Below, in pieces: positions 10,347 through 21,231 of a stretch of DNA of 64,000 bases. Source of the DNA: Ectobius pallidus (taxonomy: Eukaryota; Arthropoda; Insecta; Blattodea; Ectobiidae); assembly GCA_964059195.1 (NCBI GenBank), contig CAXKWD010000006.1, positions 4,952,530 to 5,016,529 on the forward strand. Direction: 5' to 3'. The stretch's first letter is position 1, and every line of letters starts with the position of its first letter. The translations under genes were made by a program, and so were the position numbers. The notes under the pieces are model-generated. The model ran no database searches. It worked only from the letters and a program-made list of their open reading frames with translations, and was not told the origin of the DNA.

Positions 10347-11174
10347 GGAATTTTTCTCCTATAATATTCTTTAATATGTTAGTTTTATGACATATTTAAT
10401 TTTACTAGCAACAACAAACAATTATATTATTTTTGACAATTTTTATTGTATTTTAACACTGTTATTCGTTCGTTTGACAGTGTTATTTTTTAGCATTTTC
10501 TTCATTAAAAATAAAATACTTTTGGTCAGAACACAGTGATGAAATTTTATATGTTGATCACTAGGCACTAGAAGAATATTTTGAGAAAATTTCAGATTTT
10601 TCTGTTCAGTCCCATTTGAGATATTTTAATTTGAAAATCAACAATTCTGCAAAATCTCGATATTTGAAGACTCATAAAACCTAAAGGATTTACATAAATG
10701 ATCTCAAATTTTACTAGCATCTAGTGATCTACTATATCTTTGGGGGGGGGGGGAAATATGAAACATATGTTTTCATCCCTTCTATGAAAAAAAGTTTTAT
10801 AAAATTGTTCATTTTTTCTAATCGGAACTGCATTTTCTAATAAAGTTTTAGATTATTTCCTTAAGACCTAACAAATTTTTGGTCATAACATGAATTGTAG
10901 AATGTTTCTTGTAGATTAAGATGGTTTTTACTTCAAGTTGATATCTTCACAAATAAAATAGTTATTTAACTTACCGCTAACCTTTGAAAATGCCAAAAAT
11001 GCCAAATCCTTCTAAGCAAAATGGCCACTAGTTGCCGAAGCGTTAGTGATAAAAATGTGAAAAAAATTGTTTTGTACTCCCAGATACACATAGAAACAGA
11101 AAATATATACTTAAAAATAAAATAAAATATGTCACCAACACCCATTGGATGATTTCATATGGATTGACCCTCAG

Positions 11175-11768
11175 GCGTTCCAATAGTAATGTGTGAGCTG
11201 GTTCCATCAAAATGTAAAACTGATGATTGAGAATGCCAGATTAGGAGTAATAACAAATGGAGAAATAAAAACTTACAAACATTGCACATCAAAAATGATT
11301 TGTAATAGACTGTAATATGGATAAGTGAACATCTTGTCCTGGTGAACCATCCTTGAAAAGTCATTTGAAGAAAATTTAATTGAAAAAATAACATTTAGAC
11401 AGTGGATTTCAGTTGACCGTTGCAATTTAGAAACACTGCAGAAAACATCAGCAGAGTTCATAGATTTACTTTGCAACAAGTTGTCACTCTTAGTCCGACA
11501 TGACTTTATAGCAAAACAACAGACATCTTTCATGAATCACATAAAAGAACATTTAAGAGAATCTGAATTTGCAGTCACTCTCGATTTTTCAGAAAACTAT
11601 AGTATGGTTGTGCAAGATGAGGCTCAGTCCTACCATTGGGCTAGTGGACAAGCTACAATTCACCCTTTTGTAATATATTACAAAGAAGGAGAAAAAATTA
11701 ATCATTTGAGTTATGTTGTGATTTCTGATTGCCTAGAACATAATACAGTTGCTGTGATTTTAAATTAG
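11175..11768 (+). pseudogene. Family X transposase relic X-B, fragment 2
   Basis: The clean frame 11388-11768 gives RQWISVDRCNLETLQKTSAE, the segment VTLDFSENYSMVVQDEAQSY with the first presumed catalytic Asp, and HNTVAVILN. It aligns with X1 residues about 432-551 (YKQWVSVDRC, VCMDFAENYSFVLQDEAQSF). The degenerate stretch 11175-11388 fits residues about 360-430 (SKMICN against LAKLMC). The gene is cut at 11769 by LINE-B and resumes at 14447. Confidence 0.85.
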
Positions 11769-14446
11769 CTGGTATGTTCTACCGGACTGAGTTCAAGAAT
11801 GGAGGTGCATGCATTTACGTTCGTGATTCTTATGAATATGAAACTATTGACGTTTCGAACTATTGTGTTGAAAAACATTTAGAGATTTGTTGTGTTCAAC
11901 TCCCTGCCATAAAATTAACTGTACTCTCCTTTTGTAGGCCACCTGATGGTGAACTCAAAATATTTTATGAAAATTTTGAGCAAGTTCTGTCATTAGTTTG
12001 TCGTCGAAATTTTAAAATTGTGGCCTGTGGTGATATAAACATTGATGTCAGGTGTAATAATCTAACTACAAGACAATTGAACAATTTACTTTTATCCCTG
12101 GGGTTCCGATGTGCAAACTCTAATCCTACACGTGGCTTTGCGTGCCTTGACAATGTCATAACAAATCTTGAACCTGATGACCTTGATGTTCAAGTCTTGG
12201 ATATACCATTCTCTGATCATAGACTTCTTCGTGTTGATATTTCTATCCAAGAGCTTCGTCAATCTTCAACTAAAAAAAGTGATGGAAGTAATCTTCGTAA
12301 ATGCAGATTTTTTAACGAAATGAGCATATATGATTTCTTACAATGTTTAAATAATATAGATTGGTATTCTATTCTTCGGGGGAAAAAATCTGAGGCTATG
12401 TACGACATCTTCCATGATATCTTTGTTTATTGGAGTGACTTGTTTTTCCCAATGAAGACTGTTAAGCAAAATCAGTTATCTATCGAATGGTTTACCCCTG
12501 AGATTGCCAAAATGAGAAATAATTTTATGGCGTTGTATACCCTTGCAAACAGATATGATATTTATAAACCTGCCTACTTAAAAGCAAGAAGACAGTATAG
12601 AAGTGCGCTTTCTGAAGCAAAGAAATCAGCTACTGGATATTACATTGGGAATTCTAATAATGTTAATTCTACTGCCTGGCGTGTTATAAGAAGTGAATCT
12701 AGAGACAATGCTCCTGCTCATATGCCTAGGGCCGATGATTTTAATGTATACTTTTCTAGTATTGTTGACACCATAAGGCAAAACATAGCTCCTTCGAATC
12801 TTACCAGTTCAGCGTTTCTAAACAAGAACAAGACATTTGTAACACCATTCAGATGGTGCAACATTACATGTACTGATGTAATCCAAGCTGTTTCTACGCT
12901 TAAATCTTCTAAATCTGAAGATTTATATGGAATTTCAATTTTTTTTGTTAAGCAGGTAATCACATCTATCGCTCTACCTTTGACAATGTGCATTAATGCT
13001 TGTTTACATGAAGGCAACTTTCCTTGCAAACTCAAGGTAGCCAAAGTAATACCGTTATTTAAGAATGGTAGTCGCAAGAATGTTGGGAATTACAGACCTA
13101 TTTCTTTAGTACCTGTCTACTCAAAGACTTTTGAGAAATGTTTTAAAACTCAGATTTATAACTATTTTGAAACTTCCTCTCTTTTCTTTTCCAAACAGTA
13201 TGGTTTCAGACCTAAATTATCGACTTGTGATGCTATTGAGGACATAATATCTGCTATATTATCTAACTTTGATAATGGTTTAGTTACATCTGCTATCATG
13301 TGTGACCTCAGTAAGGCGTTTGATTGCGTCGACCATGGCCTTCTATTGGATAAGTTGAAATACTATGGTATTATAAACTCTGAACTCAAGTTTTTAAAGT
13401 CTTATCTGAGTAATCGAAAACAGATGGTTTTTGTCAATGACACTCCATCTGATGAAACCAACATTGTATATGGTGTCCCTCAAGGATCTGTACTGGGCCC
13501 TTTTTTATTTCTTGTTTTTATAAATAATTTGGGTGTTAACGTCTCAGTCAACTCAGTCATGTTTGCTGATGATGTAACGTTTTTTGAGTCTGATGTTTCG
13601 CTGAATAATCTAAACCTTATAATGAGTAAGGCAATTAAGGAGGCAGCCTCTGGTATGATACTAATCAATTACTTCTGAATGTTCAAAAAAACAAGTGTAT
13701 AAACTTTTCACTAAAAAAAAGAGCATTATTCTGAGGAAGATAGTGTTAAGTTATTAGGAATGGTTTTAGATACTAAAATGACTTGGACTGATCATGTTGA
13801 TCATGTCTCCAAAAAACTATCGAGAGTCTTATACCAATTAAGATACCTGAGAGATGTTATTCCTAACCACTACCTCAGAACTGTATACTTTGCATTGTTT
13901 CATAGTGTTCTGTGCTATGGTTTGTTGTTCTGGGGTAATTCCTCAAGCATAAACTCAATACTTCTATTACAAAAGAAGGCTATAAGAATTATGAACTTTA
14001 GTTGTTATAATGATCATTGCAAGCCTCTGTTTATAGAAAACAGAATTTTGACTATTGTAAACCAGTATATTTATGTATGTTTAGTTTATGTCAAACAGAG
14101 GCATAGCAGCCTAAAAACAGGTGACCAAGTTCATAGTTATAATACAAGATGGAGACATCAATTGTACCCAGAACAGAATAGACTCAGTTGTACCATGTCA
14201 TCCTTTAAATCTGTTTCTGCACGCATGTTTAATATGTTGCCTCGCAGTGCTATTGACGTAAACTTGAAGACTTTCAAAAAAATTGTTCACAACTGGTTAT
14301 TGCATAACCCATTCTATAACTTAACTGAATTTTATGAATCAGAACACTCTGCTATTATTTTCTAGTTTTTATACTAAGACGTGATCTGTAACAAATTTTG
14401 TTCTTTGGTCAAATATTAAATAAATAAATAAATAAATAAATTTACA
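11769..14446 (+). mobile_element. LINE-B: 5'-truncated jockey-like retrotransposon
   Basis: A non-LTR element truncated in its endonuclease domain and ending in a (TAAA)n tail at about 14414-14443. It sits inside X-B: the codons for HNTVAVIL end at its left edge and LHLFKKKLIS begins at its right edge. No ORF1 is present. Confidence 0.9.
11774..14365 (+). pseudogene. Endonuclease-reverse transcriptase of LINE-B, two frameshifts
   Basis: The protein starts in the C-terminal half of an AP-type endonuclease (GGACIYVRDSYEYETIDVS, ACGDINIDV near residue 85, SDHRLLRVDIS near 147). It continues into a reverse transcriptase with KVAKVIPLFKNGSRKNVGNY, YRPISLVPVYSKTFEK, the block SAIMCDLSKAFDCVDHGLLL, VPQGSVLGPFLFLVF and the catalytic VMFADDVTFF. 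A frameshift near 13655 and another in the A run near 13713 separate it from the C-terminal part (LGMVLDTKMTWTDHV, CYGLLFWGN, YNTRWRHQLYP) ending at 14365. The N-terminal endonuclease residues are missing, so this copy cannot move itself. Confidence 0.9.
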
Positions 14447-14522
14447 CCTTTAAAAAAAAACTCATTTCCTTTTTGACGACAACAAGTTCCCAAAAAGATA
14501 TTTTATTTTTCTGATGGATAAG
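14447..14522 (+). pseudogene. Family X transposase relic X-B, fragment 3
   Basis: Encodes LHLxKKKLISFL and, after a frameshift, KKIFYFSDG, matching X1 residues about 550-578 with the second presumed catalytic Asp. It is cut by a TA-flanked MITE exactly where the next residues (QYKNKKNFSNLC) resume at 15021. Confidence 0.85.
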
Positions 14523-14524
14523 TA

Positions 14525-15020
14525 CAGTGAGTCTCAGACAGATTGGTGCCGCTTGTCGCACGCGCCGTGTTTCTCTTGTGATGACTCAACACTACCCGCG
14601 TCGCGGCTAGCTGTGTCCCCGCAGATAAGTAAACAATTCCTGCATAGCCTGCAGTTGAGCATTGTTCTTGTGTTGTACAGACGTGAAAGTGTTATTCTGT
14701 AGTTTGTCACAACTAAAAGAAAACATTAGGATAGAAACAAACTCAACAACGGAAGAACAATTAATGCGTATTAATCGGAATTTCCTATCACGACGCCAAA
14801 AATGTGTGGATGTAGGAGGAGGACACTTCCAGCATCTCCTGTAATAAGGTAGGTGCCTATTTTCGTTATTTTCAAACTTATTTCATTTATTTTCATTGTC
14901 ACGCACGGACAAGTCAGTCAACTGCCGGGGAGTTCCTTTGCCGCATACCGGGGATAGGAGCGTCATCTGGGGGGAACCCAACGCGCGGCGCGGCGGCACC
15001 AATCTGCCTGAGACTCACTG
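14525..15020. mobile_element. MITE with TA duplication, Tc1/mariner type (496 bp)
   Basis: Starts CAGTGAGTCTCAGACAGATT and ends with the near-complement (AATCTGCCTGAGACTCACTG), flanked by TA at 14523-14524 and 15021-15022. Removing it and one TA joins the X-B coding sequence into the block coding YKNKKNFSNLC. It is GC-richer than its surroundings and has no transposase. Confidence 0.9.
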
Positions 15021-15022
15021 TA

Positions 15023-15751
15023 TAAAAATAAGAAAAATTTCTCCAACTTGTGTTTTCATAAGCAAGACTTTAATAGGCTATTGATGCCGAATGGCAGTTT
15101 TCAGCCACCGCACATGGAAAAGGGCCTTGTGATGGAGTTGGTGGCACAGTTAAGAGACTTGCAGCTAGAAATAGCTGGCAACAACCCTATGAAAACCAAA
15201 TCTTAACGCCTCTCCACCTTTATGAATGGGCAATTAGAAATATTTCTACTATTCCCTTCACTTTTACAACGCTGGAGGGTTATGTGGAGTCAGAAATATT
15301 TTTAGAAAATCGTTTCAATAATATAGCCTAATTACCATCCAAGGGACGCAACAATATCATGCTTTCTTACCTGTTGACTGTAGTAGGCCTACATAAAAAA
15401 TAACTGTAAAAATATTTTCTGAAGATACACATTCATCAGTGGTAGCTGTTACAAGAATAGGCCTACCAGATAAACTCCAATTAGCAGATGTGGAAGGGTA
15501 CATCACAATTGCCTATGACAAGATCTGGTGGTTAGCTTATGTGATGGAGAAAAAATGAACTTGATGATGTGAAAGTAACATTCCTTCATCCAGCTGGACC
15601 ATCACCATCATTTTCTTATCCAAGAAAGGCTGATGTATTATGGATACTCTCACAGAGGTTACAGTAAATCCTGTGACACCGACCAGAAGGATTTATGTGC
15701 TATCCAAAAATGACATTTTGCAGACCAATAAAGCATTAGACAAGTATTTCT
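15023..15751 (+). pseudogene. Family X transposase relic X-B, fragment 4 (C-terminus)
   Basis: Encodes KNKKNFSNLCFHKQDFN, then after a shift AEWQFSATAHGKGPCDGVGG with the third presumed catalytic Asp, then TLEGYVESEIFLENRF. After stops and shifts it gives LQLADVEGYITIAYDKIWWL, FLHPAGPSPSF and IYVLSKNDILQTNKALDKYF, the end of the protein (X1 residues about 582-822). Two TAGGCCTA octamers lie here. At 15458 removing six bases gives RIPDKLQLADVEGY, which aligns without gaps to RVQQRLKLAEVKGY of X1. Confidence 0.85.
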
Positions 15752-15817
15752 ATTGAACAACAAGATGACAAGAATGTGAGCGTTGTTTCCCTTATTTCAA
15801 ATTTATTTATTGAAATT

Positions 15818-17140
15818 ACTAGCTTAAAAGGCCCGGCGTCGCCCGGGTTTTGTATTTTGTAACTTAATATGAAATTAACTTATGGAGGACTTTCGATGTT
15901 GAAACTCTAGGTCCTTATACAGTGCGCCCGAGAATATTCTCCGCAGCGGCTACTTGTTGGAGAGGCAGCTAGCTGCAGCAGTTAAGTTGGTACTCACCAC
16001 AGCCGATCATTGCAGGTGCAGGAAGTGCTGTCACAATATTCGATCTAAAATGCTTGCACACTGCAATATGCACTGATTAGTAATTAGACAATGCACCCAT
16101 TGATAAAGTGACAGTGACCTCTGCCTGCCTGCATACACAGCTGGCGGTTTGTTTTTATAAAAGCCCGTGTTGCCAACGTAACTGCTGCACCTAGCCCTCT
16201 CTCCAGCAAATAGCAACTGCGGAGACTGTTCTCGGGCGCACTGTATAATATGTATGTAGAATTCGAAATGAGGAAGAACGACATATGACACTCAGACTAT
16301 TCCCTCAGAAAACGCTAGATATAGCTTTTTATGGTTCATAGAGGATGTCGAATGATGCATTCCATTGCTTCTACACACCATGCCTGGGAGGAGTGCAAAT
16401 AAGAAGAAAACGAAATTCCGGTTACATAAGATTGTATTGTCTTGACAGAAAATTGTATTTCTCACTCTCATATTACCATACAACCATTTCGGGGCTGAAG
16501 TAAAAAGAAATTCAATATCACTTTCATACTTTTCTTCCCAAAAACCTGGGACATAATATACTGCGTACGTCGGCCTGAAAATGTTCCATCCCATTTTGTC
16601 TTCTTTTAGATGCTTAGGGCCTCTGATAAACATCCCTAGGCCTAAATCTCAACTAATACAAAGCCTACAGCTATGAGTGACGTATCAGTGGATAGGATTT
16701 GTAACCGACTTCCGATATAGCACACTCACTGGCACACACTTAGTTGTCCCTGCAATACGACTGCTTATTCTACATCAAAACGTGAAGTGAGAGAATGATA
16801 TTTTCCATGTCGAGGGTAGAGATAGTTATGTGACTGCTTTATTTTCGTGGATTTTATTCTTCAAGAATTATTTTCACAAGCCCAGTATTATAATATATTT
16901 TCAAAGCCCTATGTGAACACCGTAAGCAATACTTTCGTTATGTAAACAATTAGCAGCATAACTCTCTAACTGTGCCTCATTAAACATTTCCGACTTTTCC
17001 CGTGGATTTTCCAAAAATTTTCTTTCATACAAACCTTGTCTTGACAATTACGAACACAACAAAAAAAAGAATATCAGCCAAATCGGTCGAGCCGTTCTCA
17101 AGTGATGCTCCATCATACATTTTGGAAATTCATTTTTATT
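15818..17140 (+). repeat. Interspersed repeat with CCCGGCGTCGCCCGGG hairpin
   Basis: Begins near ACTAGCTTAAAAGGCCCGG, with the hairpin-forming CCCGGCGTCGCCCGGG, and ends after AAATCGGTCGAGCCGTTCTC and an AT-rich tail. This pairing of a 5' ACTAGC-CCCGGG end with a 3' AATCGGTC-GCCGTTCTC block is familiar from abundant insect repeats, but I cannot assign the class. A MITE (15920-16243) interrupts it. No convincing coding region. Boundaries approximate. Confidence 0.5.
15920..16243. mobile_element. MITE with TA duplication (324 bp)
   Basis: Ends CAGTGCGCCCGAGAATATTC and complement, with about 45 bp of imperfect inverted repeat, flanked by TA at 15918-15919 and 16244-16245. Tc1/mariner-type non-autonomous element, different from the one at 14525. 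Confidence 0.85.
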
Positions 17141-17327
17141 ATGCTTCCCATTGGGGTATAGAAGTTAATATGGCCTGATTTTTTTGAAAAGTGATAATGT
17201 TTTAATTTTCTAACAATGAACCCATTCCCATCCCATCCTCAAACTTGGTACATCATTTGAAATTGGTATAATCTATTTCCTAGGAAATTTTGAAAATTAA
17301 AAAACATGTACTTTTTTCAAAATTCAA

Positions 17328-17490
17328 AATTTTTATTTTGAATTTTGAAAAACAAATTTCATTAGAACTATATTATGTGTAACATATCATTGGAAAGCTT
17401 GTAAAATATGCTAAAAAATGACACCTTACCCAAATCTGTGGGTTAATTAGGAGAATTGCTATACGAGCTACGAAACAAGAACGCATTTCG
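17328..17490 (+). repeat. Left inverted repeat of the Sailor-like element
   Basis: Shares GAAAAACAAATTTCATTAGA and TATACGAGCTACGAAACAAG with the complement of 23905-24077, at similar spacing (118 versus about 130 bp). The middle is diverged. Confidence 0.7.
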
Positions 17491-18006
17491 GGCGGAGCCT
17501 CCCACACTCGTATCAAAGTGTGTAGCCTATGACAACAAGGCAGTGTTGCCCAGTTGGCGCGCCGCTTCAGCAAGCTGCGAGATTTCATGTTCACTATTTC
17601 ATTGCGCCCATGGAAAATATTGCAAATAGGGAATTTGTGTTTGCAAATTCTTAAAGGGGATAACATTTTGAATGTGACTGTCTAAGAGCCAAGTTTCTAG
17701 CCCCAGTAGTTCTCGAGTTATCGCGCCGAGAATAAACAATGCTGGTAAAGCAATAAAAATGCTGACTGTCCCCTAAATAAACATCCAAACCAAATGTTCA
17801 TGATTATGCATGTTCCTGGTCATGAATGAGGCTTCAGTCTGTAATCATATTTGACTGTAACCGTACGCATAGCCTTTTAATCAGTGCGCTTGTGAAAGTA
17901 GACTATCTTACTCGGTATTTTAAAAGTTAGTGTTAATAGTAGTGCGCGTAATATGTTATTATATTCATAGGTTATTATAATTAATAAAGTAGTGCAACTT
18001 GTATAA

Positions 18007-18540
18007 GGGTCATTCCATGTCAAGTGAACCAATGGAAAAACGTGACCACCTCCGATTTTAGTCATACTTGGTTGTCATGAAGTACCACCTGAGATATGTT
18101 GAAGTACAAAATATCAGATTTTTATGTGTTGTAGTTTTCCAGTTATACCCTTCTGAAATATGGAAAAAAACCAAATTTTCTGCATAAGTGCAATCACAAA
18201 ATGACGCATAAATCAAGCTGGAATTGACATAGATGAGTGGGAAAAGTATCAAAATGTAGCTTATATTATGAGCTTTAATTTGATACGTCACACGACTACT
18301 TTCGAAAAAAAATATTTTCAAGGTTACCCAAAAAAAATTTGAAAACTGAATTTTTCAAAAACCTATATTTTGAAAATTTTGAAACAATTCTCATAGAAAC
18401 ATACATATTTCAGCATCATGTCCTACAAGTTTTGTTATGGGATCGAAATGGGATCATATTTTTTTACATTTATAACAAATACTATGCACGCTGGGTAAGA
18501 ATATATGGCACAGGAATATTGCACTTAATTCTAAAATCCA
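18007..18540 (+). repeat. Left terminal inverted repeat of X1
   Basis: About 535 bp, reverse complement of 21232-21775, with small differences such as an extra GACC near 18050. Homology stops at CTTAATTCTAAAAT. It likely contains the promoter and transposase-binding sites. Confidence 0.9.
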
Positions 18541-18695
18541 TTCCTTTGTCCAGGGAGTTGTTTACCAACATGCATATACCAACTTGTGCAAGTGGTCAAA
18601 TGGGTATGAGTAAACACAGTCTGCAAGCATGTGAGTCAGCCAGGGAATGCAAGTTGTAACCTGTTGGACCTGGCTTCAGTTGTGCCTTGACTCTC

Positions 18696-21161
18696 ATGCA
18701 GTGTGCTTCCTTTCTTCAAAGGCTGTACAAAGACTGTATTGCTGCATGTAAAGTAGTGGGTTCAGTGATTAAAATAGGCATTGTGTATTTCCCCAGTATG
18801 GCTGAAAAAGTAAGTGAAACAGCAAAGATTTTCTGCTGCAACCCTTTCAAGAAAGACAGACATCAGGGTGTGAAAAGAAGTGTGAGGCCTGTTACTGACT
18901 GGATGTGTGACATGTTTGACACCATTGTGGTAGGTATGAAAATTTGTGGCAGTTGTAGGAAAGAACTATCAAAGCAGAAACAGGTTACAGATACAACAGA
19001 TGACTGTTTAGTACCAGTAGCCAATACCACTAGGCCTACTAATGTTGATGAATCATTTGTAGCTTTAGATGTTACCTTAGAGTACCTTAATAAGTCTCTA
19101 AGCTCTCTAGAGGAGTCACCTGTTGCTAAGAGGAAGTTGCAAATGAAATCATACTGTGATAAAAAATACAGTAAAATAAAAAAATGTTTGACAGAAAAGG
19201 TACTAACAGCAGCAAGTACAAATACAGAGAAAACTGTTGACCATAAATCAGAATCATGTGAAGTCATTTGTCAGCTAAAAGAAAAGTTTCAAGAAGAAAA
19301 TATAAGTGTTAGTGAAAAATTGCAAATTTTAACAGTACTACCTAAAAGCTGGTCATGCAGTGAAATACAAAATGAATTTCAGGTTAGCAACAGAATGGCA
19401 AGAAAAGCTAAAGCATTGGTGAAAGCGAAGGGTATTCTGGCAACACCAAATCCTAAACCAGGAAAGGTTTTAAATGAATCTGTGATTGAGAAGGTAATAG
19501 GGTTCTACAACAGTGATGATGTCAGCCGTCTTATGCCTGGAAAAAAAGATTTTGTTTCTGTGAAAACGGGTGACAGTAGTAGAATTCATGTACAGAAGAG
19601 GCTAGTGATGGGCAACTTGAAGGAAGTGTACGAGCTGTTCAAAAACAAAAATCCTACTGATAAGATTGGATTTTCGAAATTTGCTGATTTACGACCTAAA
19701 CATTGCGTCTTGGCTGGAGGAAGTGGTACCCACACAGTATGCGTTTGTACAGTGCATCAGAATGTTAAATTAATGCTACAAGTGTTGAAATCCAAACAAA
19801 TTACACTGAATGATGGCACAGATATAAGTAATTATAATTCCTGTTTAGCGAAGTTAATGTGTGAAGAGCCAGGCACAGCATGCCACCTTAATGAATGTCC
19901 TTCATGTCCAGGTGTAGATAATTTGAAAGATGAGTTACAGTTGCTGCTAGATAATGAACTGGTGGACAACATTACATACAAGCAGTGGGTTTCTGTTGAC
20001 AGATGTAATTTAGTAACCTTCATCAAAACTGCAGATGAGTTTATAGAAACTTTGTGTGAACAGTTGTTGATTTTGAAGAGACATTCTTTTATTGCAAGAA
20101 GACAGGCAGAATATTATAATCACTTGAAGCAGAATATTGGAGTAAATGAAGCTGTGGTATGTATGGACTTTGCAGAAAATTATTCGTTTGTACTACAGGA
20201 TGAAGCCCAGTCTTTTCATTGGAACAATGATCAAGCAACTATTTTTCCTATAGCAGTCTACTACAATGATCATAATATACACTACAAAAGTATTGTATGT
20301 ATCTCTGAATGTCTACAGCATGACACCACTGCTGTTCATTTATTCCAGAAAAGGCTTATCTCTCATTTGAAGTTGGAAGTAATTAGAGATTTGAAAAAAA
20401 TTTACTACTTCTCAGATGGTGCAGCTGCGCAATTTAAAAACAGAAAAAACTTTTCAAACTTATGCCACCATGTTCATGATTTTGGAATTGAGGCAGAGTG
20501 GCATTTCTATGCAACAGCCCATGGGAAAGGAGTATGTGACGGTCTGGGTGGTACTGTGAAAAGACTTGCAGGAAAGGCAAGCCTACAGCGGCCATACGAG
20601 CATCAAATCATGACACCAGCACAGCTGTTTACATGGAGTGAGGAAAACATCGACTCCATGCAGTTCTTCTTCTTCAATGAAGCACAATACAACAAAGAGG
20701 AAAAAATACTTGCAGACAGATTTCTGTCTACAAAAGCAATACCAGGCACACAGAAGTTCCACAGTTTCATCCCATTGTCAGATAAAGTGTTGTTGACAAA
20801 GGTATTTTCAAGAAGTGAACAGTCATCCACTTTTTCAGTGTTAGGACCACGTGTGCAACAGAGGCTGAAGCTAGCAGAAGTAAAAGGATATGTTACATGT
20901 GAGAACAACAATCATTGGTGGCTTGGTGTAGTTGTGGACAAAAATGAGACAGCACAGATAGTGGAACTGATGTTTCTGCACCCTGCAGGTCCTTCTCCAT
21001 CATTTACTTTCAAAAGTGACTGTCCAAATAAACTGACTGTGCCTCTCTCTCAGATCCTCACCCTTGTGCAACCTACATGTCCCACTGGCCGTAGTTATTA
21101 CCTCTCGAAGGAAGAGATGGATGCGGCAACCATGGCTCTAGAAAATTACTGTAGACAATAA
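18696..21161 (+). CDS. Family X transposase, intact
   Basis: An uninterrupted protein of 821 residues from the first ATG. Numbered from an upstream TTG at 18687 (+3), it has CCNPF near 50 and a Cys pair CGSCRKEL near 87. SKFADLRPKHC is at 330, HTVCVCTVHQNVKLM at 348 and CHLNECPSC at 399. The C-terminal core has VCMDFAENYSFVLQDEAQ (D494), YFSDGAAAQFKNRKNF (D577) and AHGKGVCDGLGGTVKRLA (D618), a plausible DDD catalytic triad. The ATG at 18798 follows TTTCCCCAG, a good splice acceptor, and may be the true start of a spliced message. AATAAA overlaps the stop codon. It is presumed to cut and paste elements with GGGTCATTCC-type ends. Two relics in the window (X-B, X2) align along its length. Confidence 0.85.
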   Translation: MQCASFLQRLYKDCIAACKVVGSVIKIGIVYFPSMAEKVSETAKIFCCNPFKKDRHQGVKRSVRPVTDWMCDMFDTIVVGMKICGSCRKELSKQKQVTDTTDDCLVPVANTTRPTNVDESFVALDVTLEYLNKSLSSLEESPVAKRKLQMKSYCDKKYSKIKKCLTEKVLTAASTNTEKTVDHKSESCEVICQLKEKFQEENISVSEKLQILTVLPKSWSCSEIQNEFQVSNRMARKAKALVKAKGILATPNPKPGKVLNESVIEKVIGFYNSDDVSRLMPGKKDFVSVKTGDSSRIHVQKRLVMGNLKEVYELFKNKNPTDKIGFSKFADLRPKHCVLAGGSGTHTVCVCTVHQNVKLMLQVLKSKQITLNDGTDISNYNSCLAKLMCEEPGTACHLNECPSCPGVDNLKDELQLLLDNELVDNITYKQWVSVDRCNLVTFIKTADEFIETLCEQLLILKRHSFIARRQAEYYNHLKQNIGVNEAVVCMDFAENYSFVLQDEAQSFHWNNDQATIFPIAVYYNDHNIHYKSIVCISECLQHDTTAVHLFQKRLISHLKLEVIRDLKKIYYFSDGAAAQFKNRKNFSNLCHHVHDFGIEAEWHFYATAHGKGVCDGLGGTVKRLAGKASLQRPYEHQIMTPAQLFTWSEENIDSMQFFFFNEAQYNKEEKILADRFLSTKAIPGTQKFHSFIPLSDKVLLTKVFSRSEQSSTFSVLGPRVQQRLKLAEVKGYVTCENNNHWWLGVVVDKNETAQIVELMFLHPAGPSPSFTFKSDCPNKLTVPLSQILTLVQPTCPTGRSYYLSKEEMDAATMALENYCRQ

Positions 21162-21231
21162 ATTCACGTTTTTGTCATTGAAGAAGGGAAGGTAACATGT
21201 TTTCTGTAAGTTTTTCTTTTTGATTGTAATG

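Larger units (their letters stand above)
10084..10370. mobile_element. Inverted tRNA-SINE element (two tRNA-like ends facing apart)
   Basis: The element has terminal inverted repeats of about 65 bp, starting AGAATATTATAGGAG on the left and its complement on the right. Each end is a tRNA-like unit: minus strand at 10108-10182 and plus strand at 10275-10346. It lies in the right repeat of X2 and is absent from the left repeat, so it is a later insertion; about 50 bp to its left (10036-10083) is also absent from the left repeat. Confidence 0.75.
1911..11170. mobile_element. X2: 9.26-kb family X element with long inverted repeats, TSD TCAG
   Basis: The ends are GGGTCAATCCATATGAA at 1911 and its complement ending at 11170, flanked on both sides by TCAG (1907-1910 and 11171-11174). 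The left inverted repeat runs 1911-2913. The right one is split by the Penelope pair into 3369-3492 and 9956-11170. Between the repeats lies a decayed piece of family X transposase. The ends resemble those of X1 (GGGTCATTCCATG) and both have 4-bp duplications, so X2 is a non-autonomous, internally deleted relative. It inserted into an older family X transposase gene (X-B), which resumes on both sides. Confidence 0.85.
9956..11170 (-). repeat. Outer part of the right inverted repeat of X2
   Basis: Reverse complement of 1911-2805, interrupted at about 10036-10372 by sequence that includes an inverted-SINE element. A G run at 10741-10753 replaces the CCCCCC of the left copy. It resumes right after the Penelope pair with CATATTCTGGCTTG. 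Confidence 0.85.

Noticed and set aside
1911..11170. Whole 9.26-kb palindrome as a single fold-back transposon
   Set aside because: The 14-bp duplication around the Penelope pair and the leftover inner repeat at 3369-3492 show two nested palindromes, one from X2 inverted repeats and one from the Penelope pair.
12718..13077. 119-residue minus-strand frame inside LINE-B
   Set aside because: Antisense to the reverse transcriptase and without recognisable motifs.
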